Notes: a model not told the origin generated them from the letters alone. Counted from the stretch's first letter, positions 44,847 to 54,218 are shown. The stretch is 64,000 bases of DNA from Clostridiales bacterium UBA4039 (GCA_002382805.1 DGAD01000054.1:2341-66340), one strand, 5' to 3'. Numbers and translations are program-made.

Positions 44847-46001
44847 ATGGAGAGAGAATCATTAAGTAAAAAGCAAATTATGGAACTTATTTTATTTTTT
44901 GGTATCGTGCTTGTAGCTGTCTTAAATATTGAGATTGTACTACAAATAGGAGGATACATTGTTAGGATTTTCTATCCGTTTACCCTAGGAGCTGCCATCG
45001 CTTTTGTGCTCCACGTGCCAATGCGCTTTTTTGAAAAAAAATTATTGAGTCGTTGGATTAAATCTATCAAAGTGCAACGAACCATTAGCTGTTTGATGAC
45101 CCTTGTTTTATTGACAGGTATCATTTTTGCAATTATCATTCTTGTTATACCGGAAATGGTGGAAGCGGTTAATACATTAATATCAAGAGCACCGGCTCAA
45201 TTTAGACGATTACAAGCATGGATCGAGCCTTATTTTCATTATGTTCCCCTATTGGAAGATTGGATTAATGCAAATCTAAGTGACATCAACTGGCAAGAGA
45301 TGTTAAAAAATAGCTTGGAGTTTTTGTCTTATGGAGCCGGCAGTATTTTTAACTCAACAGTGGGAATTATTTCAAGTGTGGCAGCAAGAACTTTAAGTAT
45401 TTTTATCGGAGTAGTTTTTGCGATTTATGTACTTTTTGAACAAGAAAATCTAAAGCGACAAGGCAAGAAAGTTGTTTATGGTTTCTTTAAAGAAGACAAA
45501 GCAGATGAAATTGTTCATGTGATGGAGGTATCTAGTCGAACGTTTTCTAATTTTATTTCGGGACAAGTATTGGAAGCTATAATTCTAGGAACTCTTTTTT
45601 GGATAACGCTTGGCGTGTTTAAATTTCCCTACGCGTTATTGATTGGTGTTTTAATATCTGTAACGGCATTGATTCCAATTGTAGGAGCTTTTATTGGATG
45701 TGCTATCGGAGCTTTTTTAATGGTGGTTATCGATCCGATGTTAGCATTGTGGTTTTTGATTGTCTTTATCATCTTGCAACAGATTGAAGGTAATCTTATT
45801 TATCCATTTGTGGTAGGCAATAAAATAGGGATTCCTTCGATGTGGGTGTTAATGGCGGTAACTATCGGAGGTAGTCTTATGGGAATTACGGGAATACTCA
45901 TTTTTATTCCATTATTTTCAGTGGTATATACATTGTTAAAAGAAAAATCAAATAAACGATTAAAACTAAAAAAAGTCAGCCGTGAAAAGTGGGCGAAATA
46001 G
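44847..46001 (+). CDS. AI-2E family transporter (PerM-like)
   Basis: A 384-residue membrane protein of the AI-2E family (YdiK/PerM/TqsA-like), with six to eight membrane helices. The family block QQIEGNLIYPFVVGNKIGIPSMWVLMAV (key residues EGN and PFVVG) lies at about residues 308-335. GGAGG at 44837-44841 supports the ATG at 44847. A start at 44823 would overlap the previous gene by 8 bases. Members include autoinducer-2 exporters but also Na+(Li+)/H+ antiporters, so the substrate is unknown. Confidence 0.9.
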   Translation: MERESLSKKQIMELILFFGIVLVAVLNIEIVLQIGGYIVRIFYPFTLGAAIAFVLHVPMRFFEKKLLSRWIKSIKVQRTISCLMTLVLLTGIIFAIIILVIPEMVEAVNTLISRAPAQFRRLQAWIEPYFHYVPLLEDWINANLSDINWQEMLKNSLEFLSYGAGSIFNSTVGIISSVAARTLSIFIGVVFAIYVLFEQENLKRQGKKVVYGFFKEDKADEIVHVMEVSSRTFSNFISGQVLEAIILGTLFWITLGVFKFPYALLIGVLISVTALIPIVGAFIGCAIGAFLMVVIDPMLALWFLIVFIILQQIEGNLIYPFVVGNKIGIPSMWVLMAVTIGGSLMGITGILIFIPLFSVVYTLLKEKSNKRLKLKKVSREKWAK

Positions 46002-46013
46002 AGAGGAAATACT

Positions 46014-47060
46014 GTGAATACTACATTAAACTATACAAAAGAAATACTGAAAAACATCATTAATATCCCAAGCCCAAGCGGATATTGTCAAGAGGTCATT
46101 GCATATATCTTTGAACAGGCAAAGGGACTAGGATTTGATTGTTCGATGACGGCAAAAGGTAATGGCATTATTCATATTCCATGTCGTCCAGATAAAAAGC
46201 TGCATAAAAAAGGTGTGCTGTTAACGGCGCATGTAGATACATTAGGGGCGATGGTGCGCAGTATAAAGCCGGATGGAAAAATTCGTATGACGAGTGTGGG
46301 CGGTTTCATGATGCAATCGGTTGAAGGAGAATATTGCACAATTCATATGCGCAATAAAAAAACTGTTACAGGAACTATACTTAGTACGAAACCTTCAGTG
46401 CATGTCTATCAAGATGCTAGGTCCATGGAACGTAAGGAAGAGTGTATGGAGATACGCTTGGATGAAGCGGTCACGACAAAAGAAGAGGTAGAAGCTCTAG
46501 GAATTACAGTTGGAGATTACATTAGCTTTGATCCAAGGTATTCAGAATCTAAGAGTGGCTATATTAAGTCGCGACATCTTGATGATAAAGCAGGGGTTGC
46601 CATTTTGTTAGGATTACTGCATTATTTACATCAGAATAATGTGCAATTACATCGAGATGTGACGATTATGCTATCTACATATGAAGAGGTAGGGCATGGT
46701 TCTTCTTATATTCCTGAAAACATAGACACATTGCTGGCTATTGACATGGGAGCCATAGGGGATGACTTAAGCTGTACAGAAAAAGATGTCTCTATATGTG
46801 TAAAAGACGGTCGTGGACCCTATGACTATGGTATGGTTAATCAATTGATTGAGGTGGCAAAAACCAACAATCTATCCTATGCATTGGATGTATATCCTTA
46901 CTATAGTTCAGATGCATCAGCAGCACTTGCAGGTGGTCATGATATTAAAGCAGCGCTTATCGGACCGGGAGTACATGCATCACATACCATGGAGAGAACC
47001 CATGAAGAGGGCTTGCAAAATACAGTGCAATTACTTATCGAATGGCTTAGTTTACAATAA
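46014..47060 (+). CDS. M42-family metallopeptidase (glutamyl aminopeptidase-like)
   Basis: A 348-residue cytoplasmic aminopeptidase or deblocking peptidase of family M42. Metal and catalytic residues are visible: His in LLTAHVDTLG, Asp in SRHLDDKAG, Glu in TYEEVGHGS, Asp in LAIDMGAIG and His near the C-terminus (PGVHASHTMERTH). These bind two metal ions, usually Zn2+ or Co2+. The start is GTG with GAGAGGAA upstream. It begins 12 bases after the AI-2E-family gene, and RecQ follows after 15 bases, so all three may be cotranscribed. Confidence 0.93.
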   Translation: MNTTLNYTKEILKNIINIPSPSGYCQEVIAYIFEQAKGLGFDCSMTAKGNGIIHIPCRPDKKLHKKGVLLTAHVDTLGAMVRSIKPDGKIRMTSVGGFMMQSVEGEYCTIHMRNKKTVTGTILSTKPSVHVYQDARSMERKEECMEIRLDEAVTTKEEVEALGITVGDYISFDPRYSESKSGYIKSRHLDDKAGVAILLGLLHYLHQNNVQLHRDVTIMLSTYEEVGHGSSYIPENIDTLLAIDMGAIGDDLSCTEKDVSICVKDGRGPYDYGMVNQLIEVAKTNNLSYALDVYPYYSSDASAALAGGHDIKAALIGPGVHASHTMERTHEEGLQNTVQLLIEWLSLQ

Positions 47061-47075
47061 AGAAGTGGAGTTTTT

Positions 47076-48911
47076 ATGCAAAAAACAGAAGTATTGAAGG
47101 ATATATTTGGGTTGTCGTCTTTTCGTGAAGGACAAGAAAACCTTATTGACCATATTCTTGCAGGTAATGATGTTCTTGGAATCATGCCAACAGGTGGAGG
47201 CAAATCGCTATGTTATCAATTGCCTTCGATGATGCTTGATGGCACGACAATTGTTGTATCGCCTTTAATCTCTTTGATGAAGGATCAAGTTGCATCCTTA
47301 GTCCAATCAGGGATAAAAGCCGCCTATATTAACAGTTCTTTGTCCTATCAAGAGTATGAATATATTCTTGAAGGGGCGAAAGCGGGCGAATATAAAATGA
47401 TCTATGTTGCGCCGGAGCGCTTGCTCAATGAACAATTTATTATGGTCGCTAATCAAATGCATATTACCATGATTACCGTAGATGAGGCGCACTGCGTTTC
47501 TCAGTGGGGGCATAATTTTAGGCCAAGTTACTTAAGGATTCCGGAATTTGTCAAACGCTTAAATAATCGCCCGATTATATCAGCATTTACAGCGACCGCA
47601 ACGACTCAGGTAAAAGAAGATATCATAGAGAAGTTGAAATTAGACACGCCTTTTTTAATGACGACAGGATTTAATCGGAAGAATCTATACTTTCATGTAG
47701 AGCAGCCTCAAGACAAATTCAAAGCGACCATAAATTACGTGACACAAAATTTGGATAAGTCAGGCGTTATCTATTGCGCTACACGAAAAAATGTTGAGGA
47801 TGTCAATGAACGTCTCCAAGCGGAAGGAATTCGATCGACACGCTATCATGCAGGATTATCAGAAGTCGAACGCCATAGGAACCAAGATGATTTTATCTAT
47901 GACCGATGCCCGGTTATTGTAGCAACAAATGCATTTGGTATGGGGATTGATAAATCCAATGTAGCCTATGTGATTCACTATAACATGCCGAAAAATTTGG
48001 AAAGTTATTATCAAGAGGCCGGTCGTGCGGGACGCGATGGAGAGCCGGCAGAGTGCTTGCTTTTTTACAGTGGACAAGATGTTCGAACGAACCAATTTAT
48101 TATTGAAAAATCAGAAATTCCTACAGAAGAAGGTATAGAGTTGGATGCAAAAACAATAAAAGCACTTAAAGAAAAAGAGCTTGAATTGCTTAAGAAGATG
48201 ACTTTTTTTTGCTTTACAAAATATTGCCTGCGACAAAATCTGCTCAATTACTTTGGAGAGAAATCTGAAAGTTATTGTGGAAACTGTAGTAATTGTAAAG
48301 CGATTTCTAAGGAAGTCGACATTACGGTGGATGCTCAAAAAATCATTTCATGTATTTTACGGACAGAGCAAAAGTATGGGACAACAATGATTGTGAATAT
48401 TTTGCGTGCGAGCCGTAACCAAAAAATATTGGAGAATCAACTCGATCAAATATCCACCTATGGATTGTTGGAAGATATGTCGGTCAAAGAGGTGAACGAT
48501 CGAATTGAACATTTAATCGCCCAAGGGTTTATCGATAATATTCATAGCCAGTATGCTATTTTAAAAGTAAAAAATAAATCTAAAGCACTACTTAAAGGAA
48601 AAACAAAACTTAAAATGCCGGTTAAAAATGAAGAGGCATTATCATTTAGTCCTTTGCATTCTAAGGATAAGACGATTAATCGCCCATTAGATCAAGAGCT
48701 TTTTGCTAAGGTCAAGCAATTACGCAATACCATAGCAAAAAAAGAGAAGGTCCCCGCATATATTATTTTTCCAGATACAACATTAAAAGAGATGGTTAGA
48801 AAAATGCCTTCAACGGCGGAAGAATTTCGTCGAATTAATGGTGTAGGGAATGTTAAGCTCGAAAAATATGGTCGTGCATTTTTAGATGTACTTAATAGGC
48901 AAAAAAAATAA
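47076..48911 (+). CDS. recQ: RecQ-family ATP-dependent DNA helicase
   Basis: A 611-residue 3'-5' superfamily 2 helicase for recombination repair. Motif I is MPTGGGKSL, the aromatic-rich DEAH region is DEAHCVSQWGHNFRPSY, motif III is FTATAT, and motif VI is QEAGRAGRDG. The RecQ zinc-binding site is seen as Cys in KYCLRQ followed by CGNCSNC. A winged-helix (RQC) part follows, and the C-terminal 70 residues form an HRDC domain (PAYIIFPDTTLKEMVRKMP). Domain order and length are canonical. The ribosome site is AAGTGGAG before the ATG at 47076. Confidence 0.94.
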   Translation: MQKTEVLKDIFGLSSFREGQENLIDHILAGNDVLGIMPTGGGKSLCYQLPSMMLDGTTIVVSPLISLMKDQVASLVQSGIKAAYINSSLSYQEYEYILEGAKAGEYKMIYVAPERLLNEQFIMVANQMHITMITVDEAHCVSQWGHNFRPSYLRIPEFVKRLNNRPIISAFTATATTQVKEDIIEKLKLDTPFLMTTGFNRKNLYFHVEQPQDKFKATINYVTQNLDKSGVIYCATRKNVEDVNERLQAEGIRSTRYHAGLSEVERHRNQDDFIYDRCPVIVATNAFGMGIDKSNVAYVIHYNMPKNLESYYQEAGRAGRDGEPAECLLFYSGQDVRTNQFIIEKSEIPTEEGIELDAKTIKALKEKELELLKKMTFFCFTKYCLRQNLLNYFGEKSESYCGNCSNCKAISKEVDITVDAQKIISCILRTEQKYGTTMIVNILRASRNQKILENQLDQISTYGLLEDMSVKEVNDRIEHLIAQGFIDNIHSQYAILKVKNKSKALLKGKTKLKMPVKNEEALSFSPLHSKDKTINRPLDQELFAKVKQLRNTIAKKEKVPAYIIFPDTTLKEMVRKMPSTAEEFRRINGVGNVKLEKYGRAFLDVLNRQKK

Positions 48912-48924
48912 AAAGTAAAAAAGT

Positions 48925-48953
48925 TTGCTTTTTTAGAAAATGTATGCTATAGT
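48925..48953 (+). promoter_or_regulatory. Promoter of the cold-shock gene
   Basis: TTGCTT (48925-48930), 17-base spacer, TATAGT (48948-48953) preceded by TGC (extended -10). The predicted start near 48960 gives an untranslated leader of about 140 bases, long for this window and typical of cspA-type genes. A weak AT-only hairpin (TAAAAAAG-TTTG-CTTTTTTA) just upstream could end the recQ transcript. Confidence 0.7.
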
Positions 48954-49034
48954 TAGGCAGAACCTTAGTTGAGGGATAAAAAGAATTTTCATGAAAGATT
49001 AGATGATAGATTATACAGTGCGTACTTCGAATCA

Positions 49035-49092
49035 CCGAAATTTTGTAAAGCTTTTTTTAGAATCACATATTAAGGAAATAAAATTTCGGAGG
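49035..49092 (+). promoter_or_regulatory. Cold-shock leader with inverted repeat over the ribosome site
   Basis: CCGAAATTTT (49035-49044) is perfectly complementary to AAAATTTCGG (49080-49089), whose last bases are part of the Shine-Dalgarno site CGGAGG (49087-49092). A helix between the two arms would hide the ribosome site. In cspA mRNAs, temperature-dependent leader folding controls translation, so this may be a cold-responsive RNA switch. Inference from base pairing only. Confidence 0.5.
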
Positions 49093-49100
49093 AAACGAAT

Positions 49101-49301
49101 ATGATGAATGGTACTGTAAAATGGTTTAATGGAGACAAAGGTTTTGGTTTTATTACTGGTGATGACGGAGTGGACGTGTTTGCACACTACTCACAAATCA
49201 ACAAAGACGGATTCAAAACTTTAGAAGAAGGCGAAAAAGTTACATTTGATTTAGCTCAAGGTCCTAAAGGTCCTCAAGCTGAAAACATTAATTCACTTTA
49301 A
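49101..49301 (+). CDS. Cold-shock protein (CspA family)
   Basis: A 66-residue single cold-shock domain. RNP1 (KGFGFIT) and RNP2 (VFAHYS) are intact, as is the N-terminal GTVKWFN. Such proteins bind single-stranded RNA or DNA and act as RNA chaperones. The first two codons are both ATG; CGGAGG lies 8 bases before the first. The gene has its own promoter, a long leader with an inverted repeat over the ribosome site, and a strong terminator at 49327-49358. Confidence 0.97.
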   Translation: MMNGTVKWFNGDKGFGFITGDDGVDVFAHYSQINKDGFKTLEEGEKVTFDLAQGPKGPQAENINSL

Positions 49302-49326
49302 TCGTCATTTACGACGTAAATCGCAA

Positions 49327-49358
49327 AACATCAGATGTATACATCTGATGTTTTTTTT
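49327..49358 (+). terminator. Terminator of the cold-shock gene
   Basis: A 26-base perfect palindrome (49327-49352, half AACATCAGATGTA) followed by eight T residues. A strong intrinsic terminator. Confidence 0.95.
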
Positions 49359-49433
49359 ATACGTTTCTAATGTATTTTCTCTTGAGATACGTTACAATAG
49401 TAATGATAGTTTAAATAGAAAGATGGAGGGATA

Positions 49434-50870
49434 ATGATGAAAACAATTAAAATTTATTTTTATAGCTTTATTTTATTATTGCTGCTTGTAGGATGTAATT
49501 CAGACGATAAAAATATTACGCATGAAGAAGGACAAGATGAAGTTGAGGTCAATGTTGCTGACAATGGATCAGACGATGTTGTTAATAATCCAGAAGATGC
49601 TGTAGATAATACGGAAGATTCAATAGGACAAGAAGATGTGAATATCGATGAGCCAGAGGACGAAGGCTTAGAAGAAGTGACGTCGGAGGATGAAGAGGGG
49701 CAGATAAGCGAAGGGGGATCGACGACGATATCCTATGAAGGAGAAATTCTTGACTTAACTGCGCCAGAAGATGAACAAGAGTATACATCCGGATTAGTGA
49801 TTATTAAAAAAGAGCAAGATTATTGGAGAGCGGTTGATCGCCAAGGATATGTCTATCGTATTAGCACTTCGGCGCAATTAAAACCGGGGATGGTTATAAA
49901 AGATAACAACGTATCAATTGATGACGAAGGTGAACGTTTTGTTGAATTAACATCCAGCTATGTATCTTATGAAGATTCGCTTATTCATCAAAAGAGTGCG
50001 GATAAAGCGGGAAAAGCTGTTGGCGACACTTTATTTATGCAGTATGATTTGGGAAAGTCATTGGATTCTATTAAGGTCTTAGAAACAATTGGAAGTGGTA
50101 TTAAGCGGTATTCAATGGATGTAACATTAGAAAATGGAGAAAAGACAACATTTCAATATACGCTGTATGGGTATGAGGATACATGGATCATGCCATCGGC
50201 AAGTCATATCAATATGAATGGAAAAGTTGACAATACAAATGAAGCAACGGATGAAAACAATAGCGAAACGACAGAGGCTACAGATGATGCGTCAGCATAT
50301 GAAAGTGAAGGGATTCGCCGGGAAGGTCTTTATGATAATGACAATGTGACCTATTATCAAGAGCATGAACTTTTGCCACAATCAAATTTAACCCAAGGAA
50401 CAGATGTATACGAATATATGACCAATATATATTCAGAAGATGGAAGCGGAAAACGTCAGTTAATTCATAAAGGTGGACGAAATAGTTATTATGAGACTTT
50501 GGTACAATTTGGACAACGTGTGTATTTAAAAGCAAATGGTTGGGAACCCTTTAGCGAAGAATTTTCTGCGGGAATAGGGTTTTTAGATTTATCGGATAAC
50601 ACGTATAAAGTTCTTTATAACGGACCGATTATTGAGGGAAGTCTACGTGAAGATACTTTTTACTTTTTTGCAGACGATAAACTCTTAGAACTTAGTCTTG
50701 GAACAGGAAAATATGATAGTGTAACAACCTTGCCTGAGAGTATTAATGATGCGATTTTAAAAATTATCGCAGTAGATGATGCAACAATGCGCATCAGCTT
50801 GGAGAGTGATGCAGTACGTGAATATGAGATTAATCTTAGTGAAAGTACGATTAGTGAATATAGTGAGTAA
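49434..50870 (+). CDS. Acidic lipoprotein, unknown function
   Basis: A 478-residue predicted lipoprotein. The signal peptide ends with LLVGC (Cys21). Residues about 25-95 are a low-complexity, very acidic linker (Asp, Glu, Asn), after which a beta-rich domain follows (YWRAVDRQGYVYRIS; VIKDNNVSIDDEGERFVEL). A second acidic linker (about 265-285, TNEATDENNSETTEATDD) joins a C-terminal domain of about 190 residues. I do not recognise either domain. The acidic linkers could span the cell wall or suit high salt. ATGs at 49434 and 49437 are both possible; GGAGGG is 4 or 7 bases upstream. Confidence 0.75.
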   Translation: MMKTIKIYFYSFILLLLLVGCNSDDKNITHEEGQDEVEVNVADNGSDDVVNNPEDAVDNTEDSIGQEDVNIDEPEDEGLEEVTSEDEEGQISEGGSTTISYEGEILDLTAPEDEQEYTSGLVIIKKEQDYWRAVDRQGYVYRISTSAQLKPGMVIKDNNVSIDDEGERFVELTSSYVSYEDSLIHQKSADKAGKAVGDTLFMQYDLGKSLDSIKVLETIGSGIKRYSMDVTLENGEKTTFQYTLYGYEDTWIMPSASHINMNGKVDNTNEATDENNSETTEATDDASAYESEGIRREGLYDNDNVTYYQEHELLPQSNLTQGTDVYEYMTNIYSEDGSGKRQLIHKGGRNSYYETLVQFGQRVYLKANGWEPFSEEFSAGIGFLDLSDNTYKVLYNGPIIEGSLREDTFYFFADDKLLELSLGTGKYDSVTTLPESINDAILKIIAVDDATMRISLESDAVREYEINLSESTISEYSE

Positions 50871-50891
50871 AGTGTTTTTTGTCTTTTAGTC

Positions 50892-50917
50892 GCTAAGAGG
50901 TTATATGACCTCTTAGC
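50892..50917. other. Hairpin between convergent genes
   Basis: A 10-bp perfect stem (GCTAAGAGGT with ACCTCTTAGC) and a 6-base loop, between the acidic lipoprotein gene and the end of metY. Neither strand shows a proper T tract, so it may end transcription weakly or act otherwise. Confidence 0.5.
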
Positions 50918-50938
50918 AAACCTAGACAGTGCATATGT

Positions 50939-52204
50939 TTATGCATTAAATGCTTGTTCCAAGTCATCGATGATGTCTTGCACATTTTCTAGTCCCACAG
51001 AAAGACGAATCATACTTGGTGTGATTCCGGCAGCAATTAATTGCTCGTCAGACAGCTGGCGATGAGTTGCACTTGCAGGATGTAAGACGCAGGTTCGAAT
51101 ATCAGCGACATGAACAACATTTGATGCAAGTTTTAAGCTATCCATAAAACGGATGGCTTTTTCTTTTCCTCCTTTGATTGAAAAAGTAATTACACCACTG
51201 GAACCTTTGGATAAGTATTTTTTGGCTCGATGATGCTGTGGATCACTGGCTAATTGAGGATAATTAATTGATTCAACATGTATAGATGCTTCAAGGTATG
51301 AAGCGACTTTTTCAGCATTTTCGCAATGGCGTTCCATGCGTATAGGAAGGGTTTCAAGGCCCAAATTCAATAAAAAAGCAGCATTTGCTGAAGGATAGGC
51401 GCCGATATCACGCATTAATTGTACACGAGCTTTTGTAATATATGCGGCTTCTTTAAAATCCTTTGTATAGATAACGCCATGATACGAAGAGTCGGGCTCT
51501 GTAAACTCTGGAAAGTTTCCATTAGCCCAATTAAATTTGCCGCTGTCAATTATAACTCCGCCAAGTTGAACAGCGTGACCATCCATGTATTTTGAAGTCG
51601 AATGAACGACAATATCAGCGCCAAATTCAAAAGGACGACATAGTATAGGTGTGGCAAAAGTATTATCGATGATTAATGGAACATTATTGTTGTGTGCAAT
51701 TGTTGCAAAGCGCTCAATATCAAGGACAGCAAGTGCTGGATTAGCTAAAGTCTCACCAAAGACAGCGCGTGTGTTTGGACGAAATTCTTTTTGAATATCT
51801 TCATCACTTGCTTCAGGGTCAACAAATGAACATTCAATGCCATAGCGTTTCATTGTCACAGCAAACAAGTTGACAGTTCCACCATAGATAGTGGTTGTAC
51901 TTATAAAATGGTCGCCGGATTTTAAGATATTCAGCAAGCTAATCATCGTTGCGGCTTGGCCGGAGGTTGTACAAAGGGCCCCAACACCACCTTCAAGAGC
52001 TGCAATCTTACTCTCAACAGCAGCAACGGTAGGATTTGAAATACGTGAGTACATATGTCCAGCGGCGCTTAAGTCAAAGAGTTTTCCAATATGTTCAGTA
52101 GAATCATAGGTGTAGGTTGTGCTTTGTACTATTGGAACGACGCGTGGATCTCCATTTTGTGGGGTATAACCTTCATGTAAACATTGTGTTTCTATATGCA
52201 TCAT
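50939..52204 (-). CDS. metY: O-acetylhomoserine sulfhydrylase
   Basis: A 421-residue PLP enzyme of the Cys/Met metabolism family, which makes homocysteine from O-acetylhomoserine and sulfide (or methionine from methanethiol). The PLP lysine is in STSKYMDGH near residue 207. The start pattern TQCLHEGYTPQNGDPRVVPI and the RLSVGLEN stretch near the C-terminus are typical of MetY, and the length of 420-430 residues separates it from shorter cystathionine gamma-synthases. No S-box or T-box leader is seen in its 5' region. Possible boxes TTGACA and CAAAAT lie on the minus strand around 52246-52274. Confidence 0.92.
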   Translation of the reverse strand: MMHIETQCLHEGYTPQNGDPRVVPIVQSTTYTYDSTEHIGKLFDLSAAGHMYSRISNPTVAAVESKIAALEGGVGALCTTSGQAATMISLLNILKSGDHFISTTTIYGGTVNLFAVTMKRYGIECSFVDPEASDEDIQKEFRPNTRAVFGETLANPALAVLDIERFATIAHNNNVPLIIDNTFATPILCRPFEFGADIVVHSTSKYMDGHAVQLGGVIIDSGKFNWANGNFPEFTEPDSSYHGVIYTKDFKEAAYITKARVQLMRDIGAYPSANAAFLLNLGLETLPIRMERHCENAEKVASYLEASIHVESINYPQLASDPQHHRAKKYLSKGSSGVITFSIKGGKEKAIRFMDSLKLASNVVHVADIRTCVLHPASATHRQLSDEQLIAAGITPSMIRLSVGLENVQDIIDDLEQAFNA

Positions 52205-52276
52205 ATTTTCCTCGCTTTCTAGAGTGTCAACTTTTGTATGTCATTATTTTGACGTGATTTTTGGAGAATGTCAAGT

Positions 52277-52317
52277 AAAAAAGGGATGTTGCTCTAACCT
52301 AGGTTAGTACAACATCC
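52277..52317 (-). terminator. Terminator of the PEPCK-like gene
   Basis: GGATGTTG (52284-52291) pairs with CAACATCC (52310-52317), enclosing an inner palindrome CTAACCTAGGTTAG. On the minus strand six T residues follow (52277-52282). It lies directly before the metY promoter region. Confidence 0.85.
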
Positions 52318-52340
52318 TTTTGTATATAAGTCTATTCTTA

Positions 52341-54218
52341 TTAATCGTTCATTGGAATAAGATCTTCAAAATCTTTTACAGAAGCATCATTTAAGTAAGC
52401 TTCAATAATTTGACGACCAAGTGGATTTAACTCGTCAACAAGATATTTTTTAAGCTCTTGCTTGAAGAAGTCAACCAAGATTTTAGCACCTTGATCATAA
52501 GCATCATTTCCAATAGATAATTGAAGATTAGTTTGTAACAAGCCTTTTGGAATATCAAATCCGTCAATTTTTAGGCTTTTAACAGCATAACCTAATGTTG
52601 AACAACGTGATTCAACAAGTTGGTCTTCTCTAAAACTTGCATTTCCTTTACGTGCAAAATATTCGCGGTCAATCCATTCAGCTTTAAAACCAACTTCATA
52701 GGAACCGATGTGTTGGTTTGGAATGAGGACAAATTTGGTTTCAGGTGTGTTGACGATTTGGTCAAGTAATAAGTTGGCTTGTGTTACCATTTTACCGGTA
52801 GCAAATGGCCAGTAGGAGCCTACACCTTCGCCGCTCATTCCTTCTGTATCAACAATACTTGGGTTTGCATGGCCTCTTGGTGATACAAGTCGCCAAATCC
52901 AAGCAAGTGCTGGTGGAAGAACGTGAACCATTCCGACGATACCGTAAGTTGGGTTGTCTTTTGTACATAATGGCATACGAACACCAAAGGAGCGAATATC
53001 AACTTCAACAGGTTTTTTGATAACGTCTTTTACAAAGTTTCGTGGCATAATTGCACGAGGGTTTGGACAAGGTTTACCCGGAGCATCTTGAATATGTTCC
53101 CAAATTAAAATTGTTGATTTAGGTGTAGCATCCATATTTAAGAAAATTAATGGCTCTGGTGGATGTATAGTTAACTTTTCGTGTTCTGGTGAAGAACCAT
53201 ATTGCTTAATGTGGTCAAAACGTAAAAACCAACCAGCTTCAGCATCAGAAACAACAAGTTTTTTACCTGTTTGATAAGAAGGATGACATAAAGCCATATC
53301 ATCAGTGACAGGATGAAGGCTACACGTATAACTTAATTCCATACGTGTGACTTCGTCAGTGACAGTATCTCGGCATAATGCAATCGTTCCGTTAGGTTCA
53401 CGGTGCAACTCTTCAATCATTTCAGACTTTCCACCACCACTAGCACCTTCATGCATGATAACAACTTCGTTATCATAAGGAGTTGTTATATGCGCAGTTG
53501 CAGCATGGGCAGTAACCCAACCTTCTTTTTCGCCAATGCTTAACAATATACCGTAAACTCCTTTTTTTGCACTAGGACCTGGATATAAGTTAAATGAAAA
53601 TACTTCATGAATATTATCTAAACGATTATGCACGACAGCTTGTTTGCCGTCAAAATGTGTATGTCTAAATGTAGGAGCAAGATAGATAACGGCTCTTGGC
53701 TTGTAACCTTCTCTAATCTCGTTTAAGGGGATAAAACCTTGTAAGTCAGCGAGTCCACCTACGAAGAAAGATGCATTTCGAGGTGCGATAAGTATGGACT
53801 CATAACCTCCGTGATCTTTATCTCCTGAGATAAATGGTAATAAAACAAGCTCTTGCTTTCTCAACCATTCAAATGTTTCTTTTCGAACAGTACCAAAATC
53901 TCGGTTATACTTTTCTTTAAATGTTTTCTTATCTGTAGGTAAGTCATCTCCAATAGATGTACATTCAGGATCTCGACGTCGCATATAAGGTTCGGTGTAA
54001 TTTACAGAGACGCCGTTTTTGCATTTTGTTACGGTAACTTCTTCAACAACGCCAATGCCTTCAATATCATAGTTAACCTTAAAAACATCTTGACCTTGAC
54101 CGGTAGCTAAATCCAATATTTGTTTACGACTTTCTGGGATTACTACGGAAGGTGCAGTGTCTAAAATATCTCTGATTTCGTCGTTGACATCAAATAAACC
54201 ATTCCAAAGTTCTTTCAT
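52341..54218 (-). CDS. PEPCK-like P-loop protein (DUF4914-type), unknown function
   Basis: A 625-residue soluble protein. The glycine-rich loop GASGGGKSE (258-266) resembles the kinase-1a loop of ATP-dependent phosphoenolpyruvate carboxykinase and HPr kinase, but the surrounding sequence, including the expected PEPCK active-site blocks, differs from true PEPCK. Length and general features recall the DUF4914 family, whose activity is not known. Other conserved-looking parts are HEGASGG, DAEAGWFLRFDH and SIVDTEGMSGEGVGSYWPF. The ATG at 54218 (6 bases from AGGAGG) is chosen over 54221 and a longer frame from 54305. It has its own terminator and is divergent from the TetR-RND operon. Confidence 0.7.
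   Translation of the reverse strand: MKELWNGLFDVNDEIRDILDTAPSVVIPESRKQILDLATGQGQDVFKVNYDIEGIGVVEEVTVTKCKNGVSVNYTEPYMRRRDPECTSIGDDLPTDKKTFKEKYNRDFGTVRKETFEWLRKQELVLLPFISGDKDHGGYESILIAPRNASFFVGGLADLQGFIPLNEIREGYKPRAVIYLAPTFRHTHFDGKQAVVHNRLDNIHEVFSFNLYPGPSAKKGVYGILLSIGEKEGWVTAHAATAHITTPYDNEVVIMHEGASGGGKSEMIEELHREPNGTIALCRDTVTDEVTRMELSYTCSLHPVTDDMALCHPSYQTGKKLVVSDAEAGWFLRFDHIKQYGSSPEHEKLTIHPPEPLIFLNMDATPKSTILIWEHIQDAPGKPCPNPRAIMPRNFVKDVIKKPVEVDIRSFGVRMPLCTKDNPTYGIVGMVHVLPPALAWIWRLVSPRGHANPSIVDTEGMSGEGVGSYWPFATGKMVTQANLLLDQIVNTPETKFVLIPNQHIGSYEVGFKAEWIDREYFARKGNASFREDQLVESRCSTLGYAVKSLKIDGFDIPKGLLQTNLQLSIGNDAYDQGAKILVDFFKQELKKYLVDELNPLGRQIIEAYLNDASVKDFEDLIPMND

Noticed and set aside
50892-50917. 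Intrinsic terminator for the acidic lipoprotein or metY
   Set aside because: The stem is good but neither side has a T tract; recorded only as a hairpin.
51891-52109. 72-residue plus-strand frame antisense to metY
   Set aside because: Inside a convincing gene, with no ribosome site or family resemblance.
52341-54218. Plain ATP-dependent phosphoenolpyruvate carboxykinase
   Set aside because: The P-loop is similar, but the canonical PEPCK blocks and typical length of about 530 residues are not met.
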